Source: Lindgomyces ingoldianus
Taxonomy: Eukaryota; Ascomycota; Dothideomycetes; Pleosporales; Lindgomycetaceae
NCBI RefSeq assembly: GCF_010093535.1
Contig: NW_022985208.1
Location: 126,953-190,952 of the forward strand
Length of the DNA: 64,000 nucleotides
Direction of reading: 5' to 3'
Position 1 is the stretch's first letter. Each line of letters starts with the position of its first letter. The translations under genes and the position numbers were made by a program. Positions 45,242 to 56,303 of this stretch are shown here, piece after piece. The notes under the pieces are model-generated. The model was not told the origin of the DNA and ran no database searches. It saw nothing but the letters and a program-made list of their open reading frames with translations.

Positions 45242-46681
45242 GCATAGTTCATAATGTAGCGGTAGGGGCTTTGAAGGAATGTTAGCATACTCCTATAGCA
45301 TGACAATAACCGGCAAATGTTGGATAAGGCTACAAATAGAAGTTTCTTGCTCTCCGGCTTTGATAATGGGGAATGAGAAGGATAAGGGCAGGGTGTTGGA
45401 GAATGGAGGATACTAGCTTGACGATTGCAGACCACTGAACGGAAAACTCACTGTTGCTACCCTTCTACGAAGAGCAAGACAACCACGATAACCCCCCATG
45501 TATTATAGGCTTGATCTCCTTGCCTATGGACAATTGTATAGCTGCAGGAAGTCTGAAAGAGGTTGGAAAGGTTATGGTCGTATTTGATACCTTCTCTGAG
45601 TTAGCATGGGTAAAGTCTGTAAGCATTGTTTGTCGCAGATTAAGACCTACAAGGGACGAACGCTAGAAAGGTATCGATCCATTAAAACTCTTAGTGAGAT
45701 CAAGAATACCATCACATCAGTGCGCACTCCTGCTCCAATTTCGGCCTTCAGGGATCATCATATATGCATTGGAGTTTAAAATGGCAGAGTCTGACGGCTC
45801 CTGCAGCTGTCGTCGGTGGGACTCCGGACGACGGGAGATGCGGGTAAGCAGTACTGCAGTGAAAACATGCGCAATTGGGGGCACCTTTCATTATTTAGAC
45901 GCACGCCCTAACTGTACAGGAAGTGCTGTTGGTGAGGGGACTTGAAGGTGCGATAGTGTTTATGGTCCACAATACGTATTCGACCGACCGATAGTCGAAG
46001 TCTGTCTGCACTCCTCGAATGTATCCAATATGTAGATTAGAATTGTTGCGCAGAACCTGGGGTCCGTTCGAGGTGGCAATTTTTACTTTCGCGTTCTTGC
46101 TTGATCTTGACGATAAAGTTAGCAATTGACACTATTTTGCTAACATCTGGAGATCGCGTCCGATCGAGCAGATCTGTCGCTGGACGTAGACGGAATAATG
46201 AATCGTGAAAAGCAGTTTTAGGTGAAGATACAAATTCGAGAAGTCAAACGTGGCATCGTTTAGCCCAGAATTCAGTCCGGTGGTCGCTGTGGTGCGTTGT
46301 AGGAAGAAGTTTGAGCGCATCGTCCGGTAAAATGTCGATGCCAAAAATGGAATTTTGGACGAAGGAGGGCGCCAAGGCAGGACGCCTGCAAATCGTGAAT
46401 CAATAGTCTCGAAACGCCTGGAGCGAAGTGAAAGGGTTATTGCAGCTGCTAGACGACACGGAGACTTGGTCTTTGGACAAGGACTGGCTAGTTAAAAGCT
46501 GAAAATTTCGAGGTAAAAGTGGCGTGCGCCTGACGATGCCGCAGCCACTTTGAATCGACGACTGACGAGAGATCAACCAAATACCAGAATTAGAAGCTGC
46601 AACTCACCGATGCAAAATCCCCGATATCAAGCCACCAAAAACTATTTTCCGCCACCGCCAACGAATACTAGCCAAGACAAG

Positions 46682-46831
46682 ATGTCATTTGCTGCGCGGA
46701 GAATTGGTTCGCTTGCGTGCATCGTCGTCCTCCCTGTCATGCATGAGAGGGTGGAGAGCGCAGCGAATCTAGAAAACAAGCGGTCGAGGCTTAAGGAGAA
46801 GTCAGTCGGCCCGGCAGATACCGGCACGTAA
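46682..46831 (+). CDS. Possible 49-aa ORF
   Basis: The frame starts MSFAARRIGSLACIVVLPVM and ends in a charged segment (NLENKRSRLKEKS). The context before the ATG (gacaagATG) is acceptable and the stop overlaps a GTAAGG donor-like sequence, so it could be a first exon. No family is recognised. Confidence 0.2.
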   Translation: MSFAARRIGSLACIVVLPVMHERVESAANLENKRSRLKEKSVGPADTGT

Positions 46832-49800
46832 GGTGTGCAGTATACTTTCACTCTCATTTCCGGCAACCAAAGCCAAGTCGATTGAACTTCTCTTTGGTGA
46901 CGGCGCAGAGCCCAGAGCTATGGAACCATACACACATCTCGTGGCAAGTCTTCCTAGATCAGACGCAGCAGTTTCAGGTTCATGAACTCTCTAGATGTAG
47001 TGATGCTACCTCAGCGTTTCTTTAGTCGCGCCTGACTGATTAACAAGAGTGTGATAGTCATGATGGATTTTGCGAAGAGATGACTGGCTCATGCTCGAAA
47101 TGCATGCTTCCAATGTTTCTCCTAGAATTAGGGCACGGCAAGTGAGGTGGCGACGGCTCGACCTTCCCCACGGTCAAACAACAATCTAACCTCGTGACCT
47201 CGCTAGCTCTTGGAGACAGGATGAGGGAATATCTGAATCTGGGGTAAGCTGGTGGTTGTGCTTCAAGAACGCATAAGTTTGGCTGCATGGGGAGATAACT
47301 ATAAAGTAGCAAGCTGAAAATCTCGCAGATCATTCCCTACGAGGCCGCTGTGATCGCCAGCCTCCGTGCATCATCAGCATTTTAATTGGCGAACAACCAA
47401 GTGGGACGATTGAAAACTTCTTGTTGCAAACCCGCCCCAACCGAAAGAAAAAGACCAAAAAGTGAGTGTAGAGTGCGTCTGTTCTGTTGCCGCGAATGCA
47501 TATACCATGGAACATGTGCCATACCTCCACGGATTTGTTAACCGCCTGCTGTTTTCGGCCTAACTAGAAAGGTGTAGAAAGTCTGGAAGCGGAGTCCTAC
47601 CGTTCGGGTCGGCCCAATCAACCCAGGCATCGTCCGGGTCGTTCGGCTAAGACGTGGACCCTGAGCATTATTGAGATAACGTAAATCGGCATAGCCTCGA
47701 AGCGGTGTCAATCAGTGCCAGTTTTCAGTCAATCCAGGGAGTCGTGCAAACCAAATGAAGTTAGACAAGGAATGTGAGAGTAAGTTGGCAGGGATCCGTG
47801 AACAGTCACAAAGCTGCCAGCGTGAGAGTAGGCCAACGGAAGGGGACTGAAAACGTCGGCGCTGAACGTAAACAAAGCTTGTATACACTTTGAGGATTGT
47901 TGAGATGAGTTAGTGGCTTAGACGCTCATCAACATCCACCTGTCAATGTCTACTGTGTAAACACAGAGCGGGAAATGGCATTTAGCAAGCTGGGAAGACG
48001 TGTGTAGTGCTTTTCGAGATATGGGGGATCACAAAGCTGCGATCAGTGTTTGTATGTGGTGGTAATATTTAACTCATGAGGAACCACGTTTTTTTTTTGG
48101 CATACTTTGGAACTCTCTTCGAATAATTTAGTTGTCGGATGTATGTTGCTCGTATATTTACTTTTACCAATGGAAAATTGTGAGGAGTTGGCGGGAGAAT
48201 TCGTAGGAGCCCGTCTGCGCAAGCAAATGACCTTGATCAGTCTTGCAAAGCCGTGGGGAGCTTGAGACAAGATTCGATATTCAGGGGAGAAATTACTTCC
48301 TCGGCTCAAATCTCCATACAAAGAGACCTTCCCTCTCGAACAATAATGATTCTACCTGCTAGACATCTTCTAGTAGCATCCGTGAATAATGGCAATCTAG
48401 ATGTGAAGGTGAAGATTGAGAGTCCTATCTGGACCATGGAATTTTTGTCGGGACTTATATCGTAAGGGTGACTTGCAGAAATATTATTCGTATTTTGGAA
48501 TTAAATTCAGCGATGGGTTGTATGCAGCTGCTCGCCTGTTGTTTCCCACAAAGCAACCTCCTAGAACAAGTCTACTACTCGGGAAGCATGATGTCAAAAA
48601 TCTTCACTGAGAATGAGAATCTGTGGAAATTTTATTTCCAAGATGAGGCTCAGGTCCACATAAACAACGGAATTTCGTGAAAGGCTACAAAGGACTTGAA
48701 GGACATTGGGCTTGGATGAGGCGTTGGGACAATGCCTGAGAGCTAAGGAAGAAGCCCAAGCTAATGGAAACGCCCGTGCCGGGTTTAAACCCCGCACTAA
48801 CACGACAATGGTGATGTTGGCGATGACCTTTCATCGAGAACGGATGGCAGGTGTATTATCATTGACTCAAATAGGCACGCAAAGGAAGGAATCGGAATAT
48901 TGATGTCGAGCTCACAACCTTGTGCTCACAGACTCCTAAGGACTTCCGTCACGCCTCCTTTTGAGCGTGCATGAAGAACTCTTGAGGGCTAGATGGTGGG
49001 AATGCCAGTGACTAGTTGCATTTAATGGCAGGCCAAAAGGGGCGATTGAAGATATACGAAAGATTTCGGCTTGCACAAACATTTCTGAACTAGCACGTAA
49101 GGTTTGTTTCATATTCTTTGGGTGGTAGGCGAATGGTCGTCAGTGGACCCTTAGGATGGAATCTAGAGCAAGACAAGCCGCTCTCCGACCCGAAACCAGT
49201 TTGGCTTTGACAGTCTGACAGCCTTGACATGCTGACTGGCTGTGGGAGCCTGTAACATCCCCAAAGCCACAAATGCGGTGTGTGCAGACATGTCTCAAGA
49301 CCAGAAGTGACGGGCGTTTGGTGGGCGGGGGAGACGCGAGATTGACTGTACAACGAGCGCCGACCAGCATTCAAGCTGCATCAAGTCCTTGTCGAAGAGT
49401 TAATGTAGTGAGTGGCTGTCAGTTTCTGATGAGGAACACATACTTAATAGATTCTTGTTTTGAGACACATATCCTTGATCACCAGCCTCAACAACAACTT
49501 GAGGAGCTTCGAACGACTTCTAAGAGAAGGCGGGCAAGAGGTCGTGGGAAAACAACGTGAAGGTGACGTTGACCTCTGGGCTGTGATGTGTTCTTGGTAA
49601 AGTTAGCGCTGCGACAATCGCCTTCCATTGCCTAATCTTTAGCTAATAGCGAAAGTGGTATCGAAGGACAGTTGAAGTGTGTTCGTGAAGTGTGCATGCC
49701 AAGGTGATCGCTCTGGCAATCTGGTGGTCGGGGACCAGAACTGAGGCTTGAGCAGTGTTTGAAAAACGTGCATGACTCGTGACATTTGCAGATCTGAACG

Positions 49801-52360
49801 CCAACCGACGAAGGGACATGGCATCTCGCACATCTTGGGTGGGCCTGCGAACACCATTCGACCTTTTTTTTTTTAGCACATCATACGATCTACTCCTCTA
49901 TGCCCTCTGCATGGCTGCTAGAAAGGATTTCATCGTGAGTTGTGAGAAAGCCAAGGCACAAAAAGTTTGCAGGATTAGGGCGGCCATGTTCCAAGCCCAC
50001 GCTGTGGGATTCAACGAAGTTCCATGGCATCCCATCGTTCCAGATACCGGGTGTTGTCTCTGCTGTGCACCGTTGAGTTGATTTCGTTTCACTGTTCCGG
50101 GATGAAACTCATACGTGTCGAAGGAACACGACGACGGAAAAGATGACAGAAGACTACGCACGATCTTCAAGTCTTTGTACCACTCTCAATCACGGGCTAA
50201 GAAGGGCTCCTTGCCGGCTTAGAGAAGGATCTGGCAGTGATGAGCCCTCTTGGACTTGTAAGTGAGACTGTCGAGTAACGGTTCACACAGCCGCACCCCA
50301 TCTTCTGGCGCACTTAGAAGTATGGAGCGCCTATTCAAAGTATCACAAATGTCACCGCCTTTGCGTTCTCATTTTCGTCCGGTCATCGCGGGACTGCCTT
50401 GACTTCCGACTCTGTAATCATGAGGGGTCTCAATGCGGTTTGGGAAGTAGATATGTCGCATCTCAGGCGGTGACATGCAAACCGCAGTGTATTGCGACGC
50501 AGAGCGGGTACTGATGCAACTGTGGAACATGAAACTCAAGATCAAATGCTGCCGCTGATGCGGCTCTTGCCGCATCCCACCAAAGGTCCAGGTCCAGAAT
50601 GATTTCTCGGGCTATCGCCCGCCTCTGTCCCGACGTGGCTACCCGTGAGTCTTAACAGCAGCGAGATTAACTGCAGGCTGCAGGCTGATGTTCTCTCGCC
50701 ATTCGGACAGCAAGCCCCAAGTAGAGGAGCCGGCCACGTTATCGAGAGTCGAGACGCTGGTCAGGGTAGAGGTTCAGACGCCATGGCTTTTCAATTGGCA
50801 AAGTTGGACAGGGTTTCCCCAGCGGTGAGGCACGGGTGCGAAAACGCCAATGGAGGGACAGCGACCGGGTTTGAAACCAATTCGAAGGTTGAGTTGACTC
50901 TCGAGCACTAGATGGCGTTGGTGGCTTAATCTTTGTGTCGCCACGCTAGTTGGAACAGTTTTGCGCCTGGATCCCAGCGTCGGATCAAACCTGGGGATAG
51001 CCGTCCGGGCAAGGAACCCCCCCGCTGTCTAGTACTCGTTGTCGAGGATCCCGCGGTGCTCGTTCAGTGCAGTGTTCTCCCATTCTGTGAGAATAGAGGG
51101 TACAGTGTTCCGTTGCAATGCATGGCAGGATAAAAGACTCAGTGCTCTCTCAAATTGTCGTGTCAGTCCCTGAAGCTAGCCTGCGACCTATGACAACTGG
51201 GCGCCGGAAGATTTGACGCTACAGAGATTGACAGCCCCTGCGAAAGGATGGCGCAAAATGGAGGGCCCCTGGCACTGCACACGACGAACTACTGGCCGCC
51301 CAGCGACAGCGAGTGACGGACTGTCATGCGGTCGACTGCTGCTGTACCACGCTGTGGCCCCTCACCGTGTTCCCGCAAAGTTGCATCGCAGTTTTGTGCG
51401 AGTCCTCGACTGGCTTGCTGGGGTTGCAGGACTTCTTCCAGGCCTTCGATAACAAGATAAGTTCTAGGTGGGACGTTCGTCTTGGGGACCAGGGTCACCT
51501 CAGATATCGCAAAGTTGACGACGCGCGACCATCATTATCCCAGCAGCGCAAGGGAAGGGTCAACTGTCGAAAGAGGCGATGGTGGAGCGATGAACATCGA
51601 CAGTCGAAGGGTGCGGTTGGCCAGGTACTCCGCCACGCATCCCACAGTGGCAGCTCGTGGGAGGCCAATGGCAGTAGCTCCGGGAAGCCTTCCGAAATGT
51701 GGTGCGGCTGCGAGGACAGCTCACAGTCTGGCTTAGTGAGGCTGGCCGCGACGGGAGAGAACGAGGAGCCAGAATGAGTTCTGAGCCGACCGTAGATAGA
51801 GACACAACTAGGCTCAACGTCGTCGCCAGGTGTTTGCTGCTGCAGACTCTGCACTCTGCATACAGAACAAGCTGCGTCTTGGCGCGGTGGCTGCATGTCC
51901 TCGAAGGTTTTGAGATGATGGAATGATGTGTGCTAGTCCGGCAGAACAAAACAAAGCATCGCGGCACGAGATGGCGGAGGCGTCTGGGATCTTGCTCGTC
52001 AGATGTCTGATCGCCCGGCAGCGGGGATTATTTTGAGCTGGCCCATCGGGCATAGCACAACTGAACCCTGTCGTCAATCGCACTCCTCTTCCAACCTCCC
52101 CAAAAGCGTCCGCCAGCATACCGACGCGCATCACGGCGCCGGTGTCAGCTGTCAAGAGGGCCGCAAAAAGGGGCTCCGACCACTCAGCACGCTGCCTCCT
52201 CTTCCTTCGCGCCAAGCCCCTTCACCGTTGTCTAGTCCACACGTGTTGAAGCTTCAGCCAGCAGGCCTCAAGCGACCTCGATTCTTCAAACAATCATGCA
52301 AACTTAAACAGCGCTTCCATCAAGGAACTCCCTCTGGATTCTGCACGCTCGCCGTTTGAG

Positions 52361-52486
52361 ATGGAGGCTCTGCGCGAGTCACCGCGCTCACCATCCAGGG
52401 GTTCACCAGAAGGTAAGCGCATCTTACTCAAGGTGTGGACGTCAAGGGAGAGGTACCGCCGTCGATCATCCGTGGAGATCGAGTGA
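52361..52486 (+). CDS. Possible 41-aa ORF or upstream exon
   Basis: The frame begins MEALRESPRSPSRGSPEG, and directly after it comes GTAAGC, a good donor. If unspliced it continues through KRILLKVWTSRERYRRRSS to a stop at 52486. Upstream sequence is pyrimidine-rich like a fungal leader. It could be an upstream ORF or first exon of a long transcript leading to the homeobox gene, or chance. Confidence 0.25.
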   Translation: MEALRESPRSPSRGSPEGKRILLKVWTSRERYRRRSSVEIE

Positions 52487-54440
52487 GCCGTCTCCCACTT
52501 CTATTTCCGTCCCACGTCCCGAACGCCCCTCCTTCTCAATACTCTCTACTGCTCCACTCACCCTTGTAGCCCGTTCCCGCCGTGCGAGGGCTCAAGTCCT
52601 CGACCCGACACCAACGTTCCCGCTCCTGGATGCTGGAAGAGCTCCATCTGCACCTTTCCCTTGCCCAGCCACCAGCCCGGTTTGGCTTGCGGCAGCTGTC
52701 GCCCCGGCTCTGGTCAATCTGCTTGACCTCCAGGGGTGAAGGGCCCGCCGCCATGGCTCAGAGAACACAACATGGCCACCGTCATCGGATTTGGCTCCCT
52801 TCGTGGTAGAAGTGTGGGAGAGTGCAATGTAGTTCACGCAACCCTGCACCCCCTCCGAGATCGCAAAATGCTACCTGCAGGTGTGCTCCCCCAATAGCTC
52901 TGCGCTCCCTGGCCATAAGCAATTATCACAGTCCCGTGCGACAGGTCCCTGGTAGAAGTCATGACCGTCGGTAGGTTCAGTGTAGCCTGAGCTCGCGCCT
53001 CCGGGTGTGGCAGATGTAATGGTCGCCTGTCTCATGTTTGAACAAGAGAGGCACAGGCCATGGGGGTTTGAATAAGGTAGGGTGGAGCTCAGCAGAGAGG
53101 ACAGAGAGGGTAGGGCTGGCCGAGATGGATTGCCTGTTTGGGTCGGCGGGCAGCGAGCGCGGTTCGAGGTTTAATCTCCTGCTCGTCAATCGTCAGCCAC
53201 CGTTCGCCGAGTGCGATGAGGAACGTTGACAGATTGGATGCGGCGGCCACAGAATCAGAATGGGAGCTGCATCTCTGCTGCGTAGCTCGCCTCGGCCGCG
53301 CGGATGAGGTAATGGACGAGCATGGCCACTGAACTGCAAGGCCGCCGAAATGGGCGAAGGGCAGAGGGCCCCTGTCCAGTTGCTGCATCGAGTCAGCTGC
53401 AGCAAAGGCAGATCAGCGCCGGCGGTGCTTGTCGTGGGAGCAGTGTTAGCGGGTGGGGACAGCGACCATGGCAGCGCCTCCGTCGTGTGGCCCCGGGCTC
53501 TCTTCCATGCACCACTATGCAGCCTGCATTGCGCAGCTTCACCACCGTCGCCGGCTGCCCAGCGCGACGGCTGTCCCTAGTGCCAGGTGGGCTCGCCCGG
53601 GTCTATTCGTGCCTCGAGTCCTGCGGCAAAGTGGGATGGCCCTTTGTTTCTCTCTCTCCCACTACTTGCTTGCCAGCTCCGGCGAGCCACGCCCGCATTG
53701 CTCGCTCGGAGAATATAGACCAAACCTTAACAGCAGCCCACTGCTCACCTATCAAAGGCGCAGACCCCGTGCTGGAAGTGCCTGTCCTCTTACCGTGTGC
53801 TCCTGGAGGACCCAAGGTCCAGACGGAGACTTTGCATGCCAGGGAGAAGGACGGCCCGTTGCAGTGTGCTTCTTCCGCCATTGTAACGCCTCCTTCCCGC
53901 CCATGGTGCATTTCTTCGTCTTTAAACATCATCACTAACAACCCTCACCACACCCTGTCTGCTTGTCTACGAACTGTTGGGTGCTTGCGCCGGCTGACCC
54001 TCCCCGTTCCGACTGCGACACAGGTCCTGCCTGCCGACCAGAACATCATTAATACGCTGTGTTAATCCCCACCGCATCTGTGAACACAATCGACCCTGCG
54101 GCGGCCATATATCTGAGATATTCCAGCCGTTCTGCGGAACCGAGCTAGCAGCGCTCAGAGGGATCTTTTGAGTCAAATAATCAAGTGCACACCAATTTGT
54201 TGAACTGCCGAGGTGAGTGGCATCTTCCCCATCTGGACATGCCGTCGTTGAGGATGTCTCTCGTCAGTCAACCTGGCGATTCTGTCACGGGTGGGTAGTT
54301 GTTTGGTTCACAGCACCTTCAACTGGATTAGCGCCCAACAAGACAGTGGTTCAGACCCTCAGAACATTGAATGCCCACGCGCACAAATCTGGATGAAAAG
54401 TTGGGGCTAATATATACATTCAGTGCGCGCAAGCATTCCG

Positions 54441-56303
54441 ATGGAGTATCTCACGCTACAAGATCTCCCGCACCGTCCTTTCCACCAGCTAAATCCACGC
54501 AACATGGCCTCTCCTGAAGACCACCACTCTTCTGAGAAGGAACGCTCACTGCCTGGCCTGGCTGCAGTAGGTGCACTTCATCCGTTCCTTCCTCGTGAAA
54601 ATCAATTGCACACTTCTGCTTCACCCTCTTCTTCTTCTTCGCCCTTAGATCTTCCGTCTTCCATCTCCCCCTATCCACCACCACGCTCCGCTGCCATGTC
54701 TTTCCAACTGCCGCGTATCGACAGCATGGCCAGCGAGAGTGAGAAGAATCACACTGGTGACCATGAGAAACAGGGGCAAAATATGCGCCAAACCCCGCCT
54801 ATTCAGCTGGGTGAACAGCGAGCTTCGCCACCACAACTACCCAGCTTCTCACAGGTATGGTTCATTCCAACAAGACAATCACAGAGACATTAACACAATA
54901 ATAGCTCACCCAGAGCTTGCGGGAGCCATCACCGCCAGCAACTCCCGCCCAAGGAAGCACGAGCGTGGCGGGCTCGCCAGTGGTGAAGACACCGCGCTTC
55001 GAGGAACCAGCCTGGTCGGAAAGCAAGCGACGTCGGCTCGACACCGGAATCGAAATGGCAGGATTCCACTCGTCCAATGCCTCTGATCCTACTCTTTCAT
55101 CCTATAGTTCACCATCAACAATGCAACCCCCTCCACTTCCGCATCCATCCTTGAGCCACCAACACCGTCCAAGCCTGCCCCTTCCGTCAAGCTCCCAGCT
55201 AGCTCCGGTAGTTCACGCTCGTCACCAGTCTTCCCCAGGAGGACTGTGGGATTACCATGCGTCACCACAAGTTCCTGTTCATCACTCTGTTACCCATGGA
55301 CTCCAGCCCTCTTCTCAACATCACAGCCCTGGATACGTGCATCAGCCTTCGTACTATACGGATGCCGCCCCACCTGCATTTTCTCATAGCTACAGCAGTA
55401 GCCATGATCCAGGTCATCACGCGAGTAGTCTTCCGGCTCCACCACCGAATGCCCATCCCGGTCTGCATCTGAGTGGCTACGGTCAATCACCGAATAGCTA
55501 TCAAGGTTCGTCGTTGAGAGGCCATCAAGCTCCATCCTCGAGTGTGCATCAATCTCTTGCCCCCAATAGCTATCAAACTCCCCATTCGAATGGGTTCCAA
55601 GCTTCACACTCAAATGGACATCATGCTCCGCACCCGCATCCACATCAGGCTCCGCATCCCAGTAGTCATCAAGCTCCGCACCTTCACATGCATCAAGCTC
55701 CGCATCTGCATATACATCAAACTCCACACCCTGGCGTACATCAAGCTCAGCAACCAGCTGGTTACGCCACAGGGCCGCAGCCCGATCATGGATATGCCCA
55801 GAATCCGTATCACCAGGCCCAAGGCGAGTACAGCAACTATACCTTCCAATCAAATCTAGACATGAACACCTCCTTCAATCGGAAGCGACGCGGGAACTTG
55901 CCGAAAGAATCAACCGCAATCCTCAAAACCTGGTTCCATGGCCACCGCGAATCCCCTTACCCATCGGAGGAGGAGAAATTATTATTGTGCTCTCAAACTG
56001 GTCTTACGTTGAATCAGGTACGTCATCTGTCACCGTTTTCTGTCACTGTTTTCCGGGCCGGACATTACCGGCTCTACTTGTCGATCATGTGTCGATCAAA
56101 TGTCAGGAAACAATTGGAGCTGTCGTTCAATCTGTCCTCGCCCGATTGGAGACTGTCAAGAACGTCTTCGCCTCTTCCAGCCCTCTTTTGCCTTCACAAA
56201 TGAGGAGAAGTTGCACTAACAGTCTCAGGTATCCAACTGGTTCATCAATGCCCGCCGCCGTGCTCCTCAGAAGGAGTCTGGGGGCGGTGCTAACGAGGCC
56301 TAG
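54441..56303 (+). CDS. TALE homeobox transcription factor
   Basis: Three exons: 54441-54854, 54905-56017 and 56229-56303 (533 aa; in frame). The start is the first ATG of the open frame. The homeodomain lies at about 463-525: NRKRRGNLPKESTAILKTWF, then GHRESPYPSEEEKLLL with the three-residue PYP loop insert of TALE proteins, and helix three VSNWFINARRR after the last intron. The protein stops soon after. Upstream is a long disordered region rich in Ser, Pro and His, including an array of eleven octapeptides at residues 337-424. Fungal KN-type homeobox proteins of this build regulate development, conidiation or fruiting-body formation. The gene has about 11 kb of gene-poor DNA upstream, in line with complex control. 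Confidence 0.9.
55499..55762 (+). repeat. 24-bp tandem array coding a His-rich octapeptide
   Basis: Eleven units of 24 bp inside exon 2 of the homeobox gene. The unit consensus is H-Q-A-P-H-x-x-x, with units such as HQAPHPSS, HQAPHLHM, HQTPHPGV and degenerate outer copies such as YQGSSLRG. Central units are the most alike, as expected for growth by slippage or unequal exchange. The reading frame is kept throughout. Confidence 0.88.

Larger units (their letters stand above)
44604..54440. other. About 10 kb without a convincing large gene
   Basis: No multi-domain frame or credible multi-exon model is seen here. Open frames in the GC-rich part (50.5-54.1 kb) run on both strands at once and look like base-composition effects. 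Three tiny frames are listed separately. An upstream regulatory role for the homeobox gene at 54441 is possible, including long 5' leaders or non-coding transcripts. Confidence 0.4.

Noticed and set aside
48770..48810. tRNA-like phrase (gggtttaaacccc)
   Set aside because: It is a plain palindrome; no acceptor stem, anticodon arm or B-box arrangement fits around it.
53322..54065. 247-codon open frame in GC-rich DNA
   Set aside because: No domain, overlapping open frames on the same and opposite strand, and no splice or promoter logic; a base-composition effect.
55290..55853. 187-codon minus-strand frame in the homeobox gene
   Set aside because: It mirrors the octapeptide repeat; the sense frame has the domain and the splice sites.
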